Source of the DNA: Nitrospirales bacterium
GTDB lineage: Bacteria; Nitrospirota; Nitrospiria; Nitrospirales; UBA8639
Assembly: GCA_021604105.1 (NCBI GenBank)
Contig: BQIW01000040.1
Coordinates: forward strand, 1 to 38,445
DNA: 38,445 nucleotides
Direction of reading: 5' to 3'
Positions within the stretch are counted from its first letter, which is position 1. Each line of letters begins with the position of its first letter. The notes beneath the pieces were generated by a model. The model had not been told where the DNA came from and ran no database searches. It saw only the letters and a program-made list of their open reading frames with translations. The translations under genes and the position numbers were made by a program. Below are positions 7,601 to 16,957 of the stretch, one piece after another.

Positions 7601-8227
7601 TTACGCTGAATATTCGGCTGGAGGGGCGACCGATCCCTTCAATTTCTTCACCCAATCTGCCAATTTAATTATTTTATCGGCTGTCGCATCACGAACGGAT
7701 ACCATAGCATCTTCATGACCAGCTTGAGCACACATGGCAATTGTATAGCAATTTGTGCCGCCACGAATGATCTTGAGAGAAAGATTTGCCTGATGGCAAT
7801 GAACACCCACAAACATGCAGGCATCAATTTTATTATGCCAGATAGTCAAATTTGGGTGGTTTGGATTTATTTCGATTTCAGGATTAATTTTAGGATATTT
7901 CGGTCTATAGTCCGGCATGGGAATCAGCATGGCATGCTGACAAGAGGAATCCACGCATTCTTTAATGGTTTCATACAGATGACGGATTGCTTTGGCTTTC
8001 TTGGCGGCCTTGTCATTCCATGCCCATAGAACCAACGGTCCAGGAAAGATGGTGGGCACTTTTGCAGAAAGAAATTGCCGGGCTGCTTCCTCCAATGCTT
8101 CCTCTTCGGAAACTATGCTACCATGAATATGTCCTTGTCCTGGATCGGGAAGCCTAATCCCCATAGAGGCCGCAGATGGTGGCAAAAAATGTTCGGGGCC
8201 TGGCATAACCCTATAAGAAGTTGTCAT
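7601..8227 (-). CDS. forE: 2-oxoacid:ferredoxin oxidoreductase, epsilon subunit
   Basis: A 208-residue first gene of the operon. The C-terminal half ('KIDACMFVGVHCHQANLSL', about 133-151) resembles the CO-dehydrogenase/acetyl-CoA-synthase epsilon-type domain (Rossmann-like), which is how proteins in this position are commonly named in databases. Here it accompanies an oxidoreductase, not a CO dehydrogenase. Cysteines at 91, 96, 137, 144, 160 and 166 are unusually many but do not form a standard cluster motif. ATG 8227 has GAGGG just upstream; the frame continues to a TTG at 8263 that I reject. It is 133 bp upstream of forA, behind a promoter at 8415-8444. In the five-subunit For enzymes of Hydrogenobacter the role of E is not well defined. 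Confidence 0.8.
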   Translation of the reverse strand: MTTSYRVMPGPEHFLPPSAASMGIRLPDPGQGHIHGSIVSEEEALEEAARQFLSAKVPTIFPGPLVLWAWNDKAAKKAKAIRHLYETIKECVDSSCQHAMLIPMPDYRPKYPKINPEIEINPNHPNLTIWHNKIDACMFVGVHCHQANLSLKIIRGGTNCYTIAMCAQAGHEDAMVSVRDATADKIIKLADWVKKLKGSVAPPAEYSA

Positions 8228-8593
8228 CGTACCCTCATGCTCTCCATAAAAAAAATTGGACAAATACTATTCGCTTCACCTGTTTACTGTAAGAAGACCA
8301 TAAGCAAATCTCAAGATCAAAAAAGACCCACCTGTTCAAAAAATTGGACTTTTTGAGAATATTTCTATGAGTCTTTTGCCCTATAAATCAAAATTTTTCT
8401 AAATAACCTAGGCTAGTATAAGAAGGCGCTATAAATATTGTCAATTTGAATATTGTTGATATCAGACGGAAAAACCTAATTCTAAGAGTAATGGGCATTA
8501 TGACTGTCACCCTGTTCATATGCTAAAAAACGTAAAGGTCTAATAGGAGAGAGGAGCAGAGAAAACCCACGGCAGGCAAAGGGGAGAACCGGT
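8228..8593. other. Intergenic region holding the for operon leader
   Basis: This AT-rich interval holds the for promoter (8415-8444) and about 180 nt of predicted 5' untranslated RNA. The sequence between 8450 and 8593 serves as the 3' flank of the small membrane-protein gene. I see no terminator for that gene and no recognisable riboswitch. Confidence 0.5.
8415..8444 (-). promoter_or_regulatory. Sigma-70-type promoter of the for operon
   Basis: TTGACA (8439-8444), an 18-bp spacer and TATACT (8415-8420) on the minus strand give a perfect -35 and a 5-of-6 -10. Transcription would begin near 8408, leaving about 180 nt before the forE start codon. Confidence 0.65.
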
Positions 8594-9073
8594 CTATCTG
8601 GCCCTGACTTTCAAAATGGCATACCGCCATCTCGCTTCTCCAATTATTTTTGGAATCGTGGGAAAAGGCATGGTTAGAGAAAAATCCCTCGCCTGATTCG
8701 GAGGAACTTCCAATGGGATCTCTGCAGCCTCTTGCCCAACAATTTCACATTCTGTCATATGGCAATCCTCAATCGTAGCCTGCATAGTCACGGAAATTAT
8801 GGTAAAAATTTGAGCTGAATTTTCAAGCCTCCCAGTCACCACAAATGACCGGGAGTTCAGTCCGGGTCGAGCCTCCATGTGAGAAAGTTTGGCCTGGCTA
8901 GCAGGAATCCGCTGAAATTCCAACTCCCGCTCCTGAGTATCCTGCCAAATAATGAACCCGATAGCTCCAAACAGGATCATCAAGGTCGTTCCAAGAACGC
9001 GCCGAAATTTTGGCAAATACATCGCCATCAAAATCATGATGAATATCAACGAAGTAATGGCAATAGGCAGCAT
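8594..9073 (-). CDS. Small membrane protein with FxLYD-like outer domain
   Basis: A 159-residue protein. Two hydrophobic segments (about 1-19 and 27-44) flank a short basic loop ('PKFRR'). The rest is a soluble beta-rich domain. 'FVVTGRLENSAQIFTIISVTMQATIEDC' resembles the beta-sandwich repeat of FxLYD-type domains, in which a 'tGxvxN' strand is followed by a hydrophobic strand. The domain probably faces the periplasm. The start is ATG 9073 with GGGAAA upstream. It is divergent from cysQ, with 96 bp between the two starts. No function can be assigned. Confidence 0.75.
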   Translation of the reverse strand: MLPIAITSLIFIMILMAMYLPKFRRVLGTTLMILFGAIGFIIWQDTQERELEFQRIPASQAKLSHMEARPGLNSRSFVVTGRLENSAQIFTIISVTMQATIEDCHMTECEIVGQEAAEIPLEVPPNQARDFSLTMPFPTIPKIIGEARWRYAILKVRAR

Positions 9074-9169
9074 AAATTTTCCCAGCAGTGGATGGAAGAA
9101 AAATTATTCCTTCACCACATATACCTTATTATCGGTTTTCTGAATCCCCTTCTTTCACCGGAGGAAGCA

Positions 9170-9994
9170 ATGCCAGATTTTTCTCATGAAATTGCCATCG
9201 CCTCTCACCTGGCTCGGAAGGCAGGGGAGCTTATCATAAACATCTACCAACATGATTTCGGGGTCATGTACAAAGGCATTAACGATCCAGTCACCAAAGC
9301 AGATCAACAAGCCAATGCCCTTATCGTAGAGGAATTACACACCCATTTCCCACATGATTCCATCGTAGCGGAGGAAAGCCCCCTCCCCTCCAACCCTTTG
9401 ACGACGGGCCGAGTCTGGTACATAGACCCTCTGGATGGAACAAAAGAGTTTATTGCACGCAACGGGGAGTTTTCCATCATGATCGGATTAACTATTGATG
9501 CCCGCACCAAACTTGGCGTTGTCTACTGGCCTACCCGTGATCACCTCTATGCCGGCCTGACGGACCAGACGGCTTGGATGGAACACAACGGGGTCTCCAA
9601 AAAACTTTCAACTCTCGAATCAAAAATCCCCACAAACATCACACTCATCACCTCTCGATCCCATCGATCCCCAATTCTTTCTATCATTCAACAATCATTG
9701 CACATCCATAATGAACACCAGTTGGGAAGCGTGGGACTGAAAATTGGTCAAATTGCTCAAGGAAAAGCCGACGTCTACATTGAACCAAATCCCTATACTA
9801 AGGCATGGGATGCCTGTGCGCCCGAAGCTATTTTGCGAGGAGCCGGCGGATGCTTTACCGACATTCACGGGAAACCCATCCAATATGGACTCAATAATTT
9901 TCGCAATCTGCATGGGTTGGTCGGAAGTACTCCGGGAATTCATCAACGTGTCATTCAAGCCTTGACGGGTCGATGTTCCTCGTGTGAAGGTTGA
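9170..9994 (+). CDS. cysQ: 3'(2'),5'-bisphosphate nucleotidase CysQ
   Basis: A 274-residue member of the inositol-monophosphatase superfamily. It shows the Mg/Li-sensitive phosphatase motifs: 'NDPVTKADQQAN' (38-49), 'EES' (68-70), 'DPLDGT' (86-91) and 'AWDACAPEAILRGAGG' near residue 207. The expected role is to remove the 3'-phosphate from PAP(S) left by sulfate assimilation and acyl-carrier-protein loading, in the cytoplasm. I chose ATG 9170 because GGAGG lies 5 nt upstream; the open frame extends back to 8879 only because that stretch is the antisense of the membrane-protein gene. It is first in a plus-strand run that continues with trmFO 79 bp downstream. Confidence 0.88.
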   Translation: MPDFSHEIAIASHLARKAGELIINIYQHDFGVMYKGINDPVTKADQQANALIVEELHTHFPHDSIVAEESPLPSNPLTTGRVWYIDPLDGTKEFIARNGEFSIMIGLTIDARTKLGVVYWPTRDHLYAGLTDQTAWMEHNGVSKKLSTLESKIPTNITLITSRSHRSPILSIIQQSLHIHNEHQLGSVGLKIGQIAQGKADVYIEPNPYTKAWDACAPEAILRGAGGCFTDIHGKPIQYGLNNFRNLHGLVGSTPGIHQRVIQALTGRCSSCEG

Positions 9995-10073
9995 CACCTT
10001 TTTCCGTCAATTCTTAGAATTCGTTTCTTAATATTTTCTCAGCGCCTTTTGCCACAATCACCCTCACAAAACC

Positions 10074-11390
10074 ATGAGAACAGACCTTGTTATTATCGGA
10101 GGCGGCTTGGCCGGATCGGAAGCGGCTTGGCAGGCCGCCAACTCTGGAGCCAGGGTAACCCTGTATGAAATGCGGCCTAAGGAAGAAACAGCCGCACATA
10201 AGACCGATCAACTTGCCGAGATTGTCTGCTCAAACTCTTTAGGGTCGAATGATCCTCTCAGCGCTCCGGGAATATTGAAAGAGGAAATGCGACAATTGCA
10301 CTCCTTGATCATCCAAATTGCTGACGAAGTGCGGATCCCGGCAGGAACGGCATTAGCGGTGGATAGAGACCGATTTGCCTCCAAGGTGACCCGGGCATTA
10401 GCCGAACACCCGAATATCAAAATTCTTCGAGAAGAAATTCATGAAATTCCCGAGGATGCGCTGTGCATAATTGCCACCGGCCCCTTGACCTCACCAAAAT
10501 TATCTGAGGCCATTATCCAGTTCACCCAATCGAAAAACCTGTTTTTCTTCGATGCCATCTCCCCCATTGTGGATGCCGATTCACTCAACACAGAGCGGAC
10601 GTTTCTGGCATCACGGTATGAAAAAGGGACGGCGGATTACGTGAATTGTCCTATGGACGAAGAAACCTATAACGCCTTTTATCACGCATTGATCGAGGCT
10701 GAACGCGTCCAACCAAAGTCTTTCGAGAACGTGCCGTATTTTGAAGGGTGTCTCCCGATTGAGGTCATGGCTGACCGTGGTCGCCAGACCTTATTGTTTG
10801 GCCCCCTCAAGCCTGTAGGATTAATTGATCCCAAAACCGGCCAACGGCCCTATGCTGTGTTGCAATTGCGTCCAGAAAATGCGCATGGCTCCTGCTATAA
10901 TCTGGTAGGGTTTCAAACCAAACTCACCTATCCGGAACAACGCCGAATCTTTAGAATGATCCCTGGCTTAGAGCAGGCTGAATTTTTACGATGTGGAAGC
11001 ATCCATCGAAATACATATATCAATGCACCAATCCTCTTACAAAACACCTTGCAGGTGAAAAAACAGCCACGCATCTTTTTTGCCGGACAATTGGTTGGAG
11101 TAGAAGGTTATGTGGAGGCTGCGGCCAGTGGAGGGATAGCCGGAATCAATGCCGCTCGTATCCTATCAGGGCGTGCTCCGATCACCCCACCGCCCTCTAC
11201 GGCCCATGGAGCACTGCTCCAATACATTACGACTTGTGAGCCAAAGTACTTTCAACCGATTAACTCAAACTTTGGGCTATACCCGCCACTTGATATACCG
11301 GTGCGAGACAAACAGAAAAAACGACAACTCATCCAAGAACGGGCCACTACCCATTTCAAAGCATGGATGACGCAATCCGAGCTTTCGTAA
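10074..11390 (+). CDS. trmFO: tRNA (m5U54) methyltransferase TrmFO, folate/FAD-dependent
   Basis: A 438-residue enzyme that makes 5-methyluridine at position 54 of tRNA from methylenetetrahydrofolate, with FADH2. 'IIGGGLAGSEAAW' (7-19) is the FAD-binding start. 'CSNSLGSNDP' begins at C52 and 'EGCLPIEVMADRGR' contains C226, the two cysteines identified as catalytic in the Bacillus enzyme (C53 and C226). Length is normal for the family. Its 3' end overlaps the start of xerC by 28 bp, which suggests coupled translation. This gene neighbours xerC-hslV-hslU in Firmicutes too (gid-codV-clpQ-clpY), so the order is an old one. Confidence 0.96.
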   Translation: MRTDLVIIGGGLAGSEAAWQAANSGARVTLYEMRPKEETAAHKTDQLAEIVCSNSLGSNDPLSAPGILKEEMRQLHSLIIQIADEVRIPAGTALAVDRDRFASKVTRALAEHPNIKILREEIHEIPEDALCIIATGPLTSPKLSEAIIQFTQSKNLFFFDAISPIVDADSLNTERTFLASRYEKGTADYVNCPMDEETYNAFYHALIEAERVQPKSFENVPYFEGCLPIEVMADRGRQTLLFGPLKPVGLIDPKTGQRPYAVLQLRPENAHGSCYNLVGFQTKLTYPEQRRIFRMIPGLEQAEFLRCGSIHRNTYINAPILLQNTLQVKKQPRIFFAGQLVGVEGYVEAAASGGIAGINAARILSGRAPITPPPSTAHGALLQYITTCEPKYFQPINSNFGLYPPLDIPVRDKQKKRQLIQERATTHFKAWMTQSELS

Positions 11391-12337
11391 TGTACCTTCA
11401 ATTGGAACGGGGAGTTTCGCCTGAAACACGCCGCAGTTATCAGTCCGACCTCAAACAATTCATGGCGCACATTCGAAACACCCTTTCCGGAAACGATCTT
11501 TCAGAGCCTGGTGTCATTGACTCACTCCATATTCGATCCTATCTCAAGAGCCTCAGCGATCAAGGGTTAAAAAAAACATCACTGGCCAGAAAACTGGCAT
11601 GTCTCAAAAGCTTTTTTCGTTTTTTAGTTGAAGACGGACGGATTTCGCGTAACCCGGCATCCACGGTTCGTTCGCCTCGACAAGGGACACGTCTTCCCAC
11701 CGTCCTCACCAAAGACGAAGCCAACACCCTATTAGACTCGTCAGCATCCCGGCAATGGATTGAGTTGAGAAACCACGCCATTCTTGAAACCTTGTATGCA
11801 AGCGGGGCTCGGGTATCAGAATTAGTCGGATTAAATTGGGCGGATGTGGATCTAGAAACCCGATCGATCCGACTGCGGGGAAAAGGGAAAAAAGAGCGGA
11901 TGGTGCCTATTGGCACAGTAGCTGCTGATGCCATCTTGGAATATCAACGTCATCCGCCCCACAAGAACAAGATTACACCAACCGGCATTTCGGCTCCACA
12001 AGTACCTTACTCAGGATCACAACCTCTTTTCCTCAATACTCGAGGAGGACGATTGACCGCTCGAAGCGTGGAACGCATGATGAAGCAAGAGACCGAACAC
12101 CGTTTCACTAAGACGGTCACTCCCCATACTCTCCGCCATTCTTTTGCCACCCACCTCCTCGATGAAGGAGCGGACCTGCGGGCCATCCAGGAACTCTTGG
12201 GCCATGCCTCGCTTGCCACAACTCAAAAATATACCCATGTGGCAACTGATCAACTCATGGCCGTTTATGACCGGGCACACCCCCGATCCGGCTCTTCTCA
12301 CTCCATACCCCCAGAAGGAGACCCTCTCAAACAATGA
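11363..12337 (+). CDS. xerC: Tyrosine recombinase XerC
   Basis: A 324-residue site-specific recombinase expected to resolve chromosome dimers at dif with a partner XerD. The N-terminal SAM-like core-binding domain (about 1-90) is followed by the catalytic domain with R150 ('SGARVSEL'), a Lys in 'GKGKKER' (172-178), H255-x2-R258 ('HTLRHS'), H281 and Y290. It begins inside trmFO (28-bp overlap) and ends in an ATGA overlap with hslV at 12334-12337. An insert of roughly 15-20 residues ('[20 protein letters not shown]', from 198) lengthens it over the usual 295-300. XerC rather than XerD is inferred from the hslVU context. Confidence 0.93.
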   Translation: MDDAIRAFVMYLQLERGVSPETRRSYQSDLKQFMAHIRNTLSGNDLSEPGVIDSLHIRSYLKSLSDQGLKKTSLARKLACLKSFFRFLVEDGRISRNPASTVRSPRQGTRLPTVLTKDEANTLLDSSASRQWIELRNHAILETLYASGARVSELVGLNWADVDLETRSIRLRGKGKKERMVPIGTVAADAILEYQRHPPHKNKITPTGISAPQVPYSGSQPLFLNTRGGRLTARSVERMMKQETEHRFTKTVTPHTLRHSFATHLLDEGADLRAIQELLGHASLATTQKYTHVATDQLMAVYDRAHPRSGSSHSIPPEGDPLKQ

Positions 12338-12870
12338 AGATTCGATCCACGACGATTCTGTGCGTACGCAAAGGGCCTACAGTGGCCATGGGCTGTGATG
12401 GCCAAGTCACCGTCGGCAGCACCATTATGAAAAGTAACGCCAAGAAACTCCGGAAAATGCATCAAGACAAAGTGCTCACTGGCTTTGCAGGGGCGACCGC
12501 GGATGCGTTTACCTTATTTGAAAAATTCGACGCAAAGCTGGAAGAGTATCGAGGGAATCTGACAAGAGCCGCCGTTGAACTGGCGAAGGATTGGCGAACG
12601 GATCGGGTCCTTCGAAGATTAGAAGCACTGTTAGCGGTGGCTGACCGCGAGCATTCATTCCTTATTACCGGCACAGGTGATGTGGTCGAACCGGAAGACG
12701 GGATTTTGGCCATTGGATCAGGGGGACCTTACGCGTTATCTGCTGCTCGCGCCCTCCTGGCTCACACCGAACTGCAACCGTCCCAGGTGGTTGCACATAG
12801 CATGCAAATCGCGGCAGGAATCGATATATATACCAACCATCACATTGTTATTGAGGAGTTATCGGCATAA
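12334..12870 (+). CDS. hslV: ATP-dependent protease subunit HslV
   Basis: A 178-residue proteolytic subunit of the HslUV (ClpYQ) protease. 'TTILCVRK' begins at Thr6, so five residues (MKIRS) would be removed to expose the N-terminal catalytic threonine. 'GCDGQVTVG', '[15 protein letters not shown]' and '[14 protein letters not shown]' are family hallmarks. The start codon overlaps the xerC stop (ATGA), and hslU begins 3 bp after the stop. The two proteins form double rings in the cytoplasm that degrade misfolded and short-lived proteins. Confidence 0.97.
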   Translation: MKIRSTTILCVRKGPTVAMGCDGQVTVGSTIMKSNAKKLRKMHQDKVLTGFAGATADAFTLFEKFDAKLEEYRGNLTRAAVELAKDWRTDRVLRRLEALLAVADREHSFLITGTGDVVEPEDGILAIGSGGPYALSAARALLAHTELQPSQVVAHSMQIAAGIDIYTNHHIVIEELSA

Positions 12871-12873
12871 CGT

Positions 12874-14277
12874 ATGGAACAAGAGACTTCACCAACACCC
12901 AAAAATTTGGACTCCCTCACTCCACGCCAAATCGTGGAGGAGTTAGATCGCTATGTCATTGGACAACGAGACGCTAAGCGCATGGTCGCCATCGCGTTAC
13001 GAAACCGCTGGCGGCGCCAGCAGCTCAGCCCGGAATTCCGTGATGAAATCGTCCCGAAAAATATCATCATGATTGGCCCTACTGGTGTCGGAAAAACCGA
13101 AATATCCCGACGAGTCTCAAAATTAGCTGATGCGCCCTTTATTAAAGTTGAGGCTTCCAAATTTACCGAGGTAGGGTACGTCGGCAGAGACGTGGAATCT
13201 CTAATACGTGACCTCACCGATCTATCCATTAATATGGTCAAGACGGCGTATCTGGAGAAGGTTCAAAAAAAGGCTGAAGACATGGCCGAAGAGCGGGTCT
13301 TAGATATGCTGCTTCCACCCTCCCCGTCAAGCCCTTCGTTGGAGGCCACTGAGGAGTCAGCCGGTGCTCCCACACAACAGAAACAGGATCATCAGGAATC
13401 CACCCGTTCAAAACTGCGCCTCCAGCTGCGTGAAGGCAAACTGGACAATCGGATGGTGGAAATAGAAATTAAAGAACGAGGGGGACTTCCTGTCGGAATT
13501 ATTTCCAATATCGGGGGGATGGAAGATCTCGAGCACAACCTTCGGGATATGCTCGGCGGCATGATGCCTGGAAAAAAGAAAAATCGTCGAATGAAAGTCT
13601 CAGAAGCCCTGAAGTTTATGGCACAGGAGGAGGCACAAAAACTTATTGACATGGAAGAAGTGACCAAGGAAGCTATAACCCGCACGGAACAATCGGGTAT
13701 TGTCTTTCTGGACGAAATTGACAAAATTGCCGGACGGGAGAAACACACAGGCCCGGACATTTCCCGGGAAGGCGTACAGCGGGACCTCCTCCCGATTGTG
13801 GAAGGTTCGACGGTCAATACCAAACATGGCCCGGTCAAAACTGATCATATTTTGTTTATTGCCGCAGGAGCATTTCATGTGGCCAAACCTTCGGACTTGA
13901 TTCCGGAATTACAAGGCCGATTCCCTATCCGTGTAGAACTGGAGCCACTCACAAAAGATGACCTCATCCGCATTTTAACCGAACCCAAGAATGCCCTGGT
14001 CAAACAATATCATGCTTTACTGACCACAGAAGGGATCGCGTTGGATTTTACCAAAGACGGGATTGAAGAAATTGCGGCCACCGCTGTGCAGGTGAATGAC
14101 CGAACCGAAAACATCGGCGCACGACGGCTCTTCACCATCGTGGAACGGTTATTGGAAGATGTCTCATTTGAAGCGCAAGACCTTCAGGAAAAAGAGGTCG
14201 TGATCAACGCACAGTATGTGCGGGATCATCTTCAAAATATTGTCAAGGATGAAGACCTCAGCCGGTACATACTTTAA
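12874..14277 (+). CDS. hslU: ATP-dependent protease ATPase subunit HslU
   Basis: A 467-residue AAA+ unfoldase that feeds HslV. Walker A is 'GPTGVGKT' (68-75), Walker B is 'VFLDEIDKI', and the pore loop is 'GYVGRD'. The I-domain between Walker A and B is slightly expanded, with a Pro/Ser-rich stretch encoded near 13315-13400, which accounts for the extra length over the 443 residues of E. coli. The C-terminus ends in 'DEDLSRYIL', matching the 'LSRFIL' tail that docks in HslV. It is 3 bp after hslV; the ribosome-binding GAGGAG lies within the hslV end. Confidence 0.97.
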   Translation: MEQETSPTPKNLDSLTPRQIVEELDRYVIGQRDAKRMVAIALRNRWRRQQLSPEFRDEIVPKNIIMIGPTGVGKTEISRRVSKLADAPFIKVEASKFTEVGYVGRDVESLIRDLTDLSINMVKTAYLEKVQKKAEDMAEERVLDMLLPPSPSSPSLEATEESAGAPTQQKQDHQESTRSKLRLQLREGKLDNRMVEIEIKERGGLPVGIISNIGGMEDLEHNLRDMLGGMMPGKKKNRRMKVSEALKFMAQEEAQKLIDMEEVTKEAITRTEQSGIVFLDEIDKIAGREKHTGPDISREGVQRDLLPIVEGSTVNTKHGPVKTDHILFIAAGAFHVAKPSDLIPELQGRFPIRVELEPLTKDDLIRILTEPKNALVKQYHALLTTEGIALDFTKDGIEEIAATAVQVNDRTENIGARRLFTIVERLLEDVSFEAQDLQEKEVVINAQYVRDHLQNIVKDEDLSRYIL

Positions 14278-14360
14278 AATCAACATATCTGTTACTATGG
14301 CTAGACTTCCCTTTGGCTACGGCCATCTCCCCCACATTTTGGAGCCCATGAGTAGGTTGC

Positions 14361-15254
14361 ATGATCAAACTGATTAAAAAAGCTGACATCCTGATTGAAG
14401 CGCTTCCCTATATTCGGACCCTGGCTGGAAAAACTGTGGTCATCAAATATGGAGGAAGCGCAATGGTCCATGAGGATCTTAAGGAAGGCTTCGCCGAAGA
14501 TGTCGTCTTATTGAAATATGTCGGATTGCAACCGATTATCGTCCATGGGGGTGGCCCACAAATTAACGAAATACTGGATAAATTCGGAATTGAGGCAAAA
14601 TTCCTGCATGGAGTTCGCGTCACGGATCAGCCAACCATGGAAATCGTCGAAATGGTTCTCGGTGGAAAAATCAACAAGGAAATCGTGTCCTTGCTGAACC
14701 AGCATGGCGGCAAAGCCGTCGGACTCACCGGCAAAGATGGCCGCCTCCTGACCACGAAACCTTTCAACCCCAAAAGTCTTATCCACACGTACAGCGGATC
14801 AACCGACGTGCTGCACCCTGAAGACTACGGCCTCGTCGGCCAAGTCAGCCACGTAGACACCACATTACTCCATACACTTCAAGATGCGAATTTCATTCCG
14901 GTCATTGCCCCAATTGGAGTCGACGCCAAATGGAAAACACACAATATCAATGCCGATCTGGTAGCAGGCAGCGTAGCTGGAGCGGTTCAAGCGGAAAAAT
15001 TACTGGTCTTAAGCGATGTCAAAGGCATACGTGATGCCAATAATCGGCACGTCTCCACCCTCTCCCGGAAAGACATGGAACGCATGGTCAAAAAACAGGT
15101 CATCAGTGCAGGCATGCTCCCAAAAGTTCATGCCTGTTTAACTGCCCTTCAGGGTGGCGTCCGCAAGGCGCACATTATTGATGGACGTGTGCCCCATGCG
15201 GTGTTACTTGAGATTTTCACCGATAAGGGCATCGGGACGGAAATTGTGGCATAA
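14361..15254 (+). CDS. argB: Acetylglutamate kinase
   Basis: A 297-residue kinase that phosphorylates N-acetylglutamate in the second step of arginine synthesis. 'IKYGGSAM' and 'VHGGGPQINE' are the nucleotide and substrate glycine-rich loops. 'NINADLVAGSVAGAV' carries the active-site Asp, and the C-terminus is 'GIGTEIV'. An N-terminal helix precedes the first strand ('LIKKADILIEALPYIRTLAG'), as in the hexameric, arginine-inhibited class, so feedback inhibition by arginine is likely (inference). It starts at ATG 14361, 83 bp after hslU, and continues the same run. Confidence 0.95.
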   Translation: MIKLIKKADILIEALPYIRTLAGKTVVIKYGGSAMVHEDLKEGFAEDVVLLKYVGLQPIIVHGGGPQINEILDKFGIEAKFLHGVRVTDQPTMEIVEMVLGGKINKEIVSLLNQHGGKAVGLTGKDGRLLTTKPFNPKSLIHTYSGSTDVLHPEDYGLVGQVSHVDTTLLHTLQDANFIPVIAPIGVDAKWKTHNINADLVAGSVAGAVQAEKLLVLSDVKGIRDANNRHVSTLSRKDMERMVKKQVISAGMLPKVHACLTALQGGVRKAHIIDGRVPHAVLLEIFTDKGIGTEIVA

Positions 15255-15259
15255 CGAAC

Positions 15260-15913
15260 ATGAAACTTTCCAAGCATTCCCCCCCGTCAGATTCTTCACC
15301 TGCTCAAACCTTGATCGCTCCCCAACCCGATCAGCATTCAGCGCTACTCTTAGTCGACTTACAAAATGACTTTTTTCCGGGTGGGGCACTGGCCGTTCCC
15401 GAGGCCAACAGCCTCATTCCTCTTATCAACGCCTACATCAAGCACTTCAGCCGTCAAGGCTGGCCCATACTGGCAACCAGAGATTGGCACCCAGCTAATC
15501 ATAGCTCCTTCGTGGAGCAACAGGGTCCTTGGCCCGTCCATGGAGTCCAAGGATCACGGGGAGCTCAATTTCATTCCGATTTAGTCCTTCCTCCCGGGAT
15601 GATGGTCATTTCTAAAGGAACCGATCCGAAGAAAGATTCGAGATCCGGCTTTGATGGTACGAGTCTGGCCGACCGACTGGAAGATCTCAACGTCCAAACC
15701 TTGTATGTGCTGGGACTTCCTACCGAACATTGCGTCAAGCACACGGTTCTCGATGGTTGTCAACGCGGCTTTCAAGTCGTCTTGCTCACTGATGCCACGA
15801 AGGGGAGCGATCCCCAAAATGATGGGGCCGCGAATGTTCTCCAAGAAATGACCGATGCAGGCGCCTATCTCGCACATAGTCGCGATATCGGAATCCCCCC
15901 TTTTTCCCACTAA
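15260..15913 (+). CDS. pncA: Nicotinamidase (isochorismatase-like amidohydrolase)
   Basis: A 217-residue enzyme that hydrolyses nicotinamide to nicotinate for NAD salvage. The triad is Asp in 'LLVDLQNDFFPGGAL', Lys in 'ISKGTDPKKD' and Cys in 'TEHCVKHT'. The metal site is 'RDWHPANHSSF', typical of PncA rather than of other isochorismatase-fold enzymes. About 25 polar residues precede the conserved domain. ATG 15260 is 5 bp after the argB stop, so the two are co-transcribed. Confidence 0.92.
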   Translation: MKLSKHSPPSDSSPAQTLIAPQPDQHSALLLVDLQNDFFPGGALAVPEANSLIPLINAYIKHFSRQGWPILATRDWHPANHSSFVEQQGPWPVHGVQGSRGAQFHSDLVLPPGMMVISKGTDPKKDSRSGFDGTSLADRLEDLNVQTLYVLGLPTEHCVKHTVLDGCQRGFQVVLLTDATKGSDPQNDGAANVLQEMTDAGAYLAHSRDIGIPPFSH

Positions 15914-16104
15914 ACAGCTTCTGACCCATTTTTGATGTGCCATGCATGAGGGTGATTTTCCTCATGCTTCGACGTGGGAAAATTAGACTATCATCCCATC
16001 CTCGCCTTTCGTCATTTTTTCCCAGAAATCCATCCTTCGATCTTTTACCGGATGCCCTACATTTATCCTCAAGAGTTGCATGGAGAACTCCGAGAAGTGG
16101 ATTC

Positions 16105-16572
16105 ATGAGACCAAAGGGTAGTGCAGCAAAACTAGAGGCTAGACGCCGATTGGCTGCCAGTCTGTTGGCCAGAGGTCGAGGCATTCGCGAGGTCGCACGA
16201 ACGATCGGTGCAGCGCCGTCGTCCGTCAAACGATGGAAAGATGCACTTGAACAAGGGGGAAAAAATGCCTTGAAGTCCAAACCCCATACCGGTCGTCCAT
16301 CACGCCTATCGCCTAAACAACGCCAACATCTCCTCCGTATGCTTCAACGAGGACCACAAGCCGCGAAGATGCGGACTGATCGTTGGACCTGTCGCTTGAT
16401 TGGCCGGATGATCCGGCAATGCTTCGGGGTGAAATACCACCCCGACCATGTGAGTCGGATTTTGCGAGGATTAGGTTGGAAAAATAAAATGAAAGGCAGC
16501 CCGATTAACAAAAACAGTAGAACGACACAGACACGCCCTCGGCGTTTAGGCCAGACCCGCCGCCATCGGTAA
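16105..16572 (+). CDS. IS630-type helix-turn-helix protein without a DDE domain
   Basis: A 155-residue basic protein starting 'MRPKGSAAKLEARRRL'. The first helix-turn-helix is 'REVARTIGAAPSSVKRWK'. A linker 'KSKPHTGRPSRLSPKQRQ' and a second winged-helix region ending 'HVSRILRGLGW' follow. This is the N-terminal DNA-binding half of IS630-family transposases. The protein then ends in a basic tail ('TRPRRLGQTRRHR') and a stop. None of the downstream frames to about 16957 shows the DDE domain, so it is either a truncated relic or a free-standing DNA-binding protein. I start at ATG 16105; the frame opens at 15937 but those residues look non-coding. No terminal inverted repeats were found by eye. 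Confidence 0.65.
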   Translation: MRPKGSAAKLEARRRLAASLLARGRGIREVARTIGAAPSSVKRWKDALEQGGKNALKSKPHTGRPSRLSPKQRQHLLRMLQRGPQAAKMRTDRWTCRLIGRMIRQCFGVKYHPDHVSRILRGLGWKNKMKGSPINKNSRTTQTRPRRLGQTRRHR

Positions 16573-16957
16573 GAAATTTTCGATGGAAGTCACTTCGATC
16601 TAAGATGTCTGAAACGGGAATTTCGACTCTTGCCAATATCGCTTTCTTGCTGCCTTTCTCAAAAACTTCTCAACTTTCCTTAGGGGCAGTCCTTCCCATG
16701 CCATTCACCACCACACTTATGCTTGAGGACATTTCCGCCTATCAAAAGATCAGGTCCAAAAGAACGTTACAGGCAACCCCCTGCAAAATGTGTCGCTTCG
16801 CGGAGTAATGAAAGAAGGTCCCAGACGCACACCGTGACCAACAACAATTTCAGGAAACCATTGCAAGCCGGACAAGATCTCTATCAAAGTGGCTAACTGA
16901 GGAAGTGGGCAAATTCAATTGACCCGATAGGAACAACACGTTTTCACTTTCTTCGAT
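16573..16957. other. Intergenic, no gene seen
   Basis: No frame resembles a transposase DDE domain or any other family. A 67-codon plus-strand frame at 16605-16808 has no recognisable features. This interval separates the helix-turn-helix gene from the convergent kinase-like gene. Confidence 0.4.

Noticed and set aside
15937..16104. N-terminal extension of the helix-turn-helix gene
   Set aside because: The residues before Met at 16105 are not conserved-looking, and the transposase-like domain begins at that Met.
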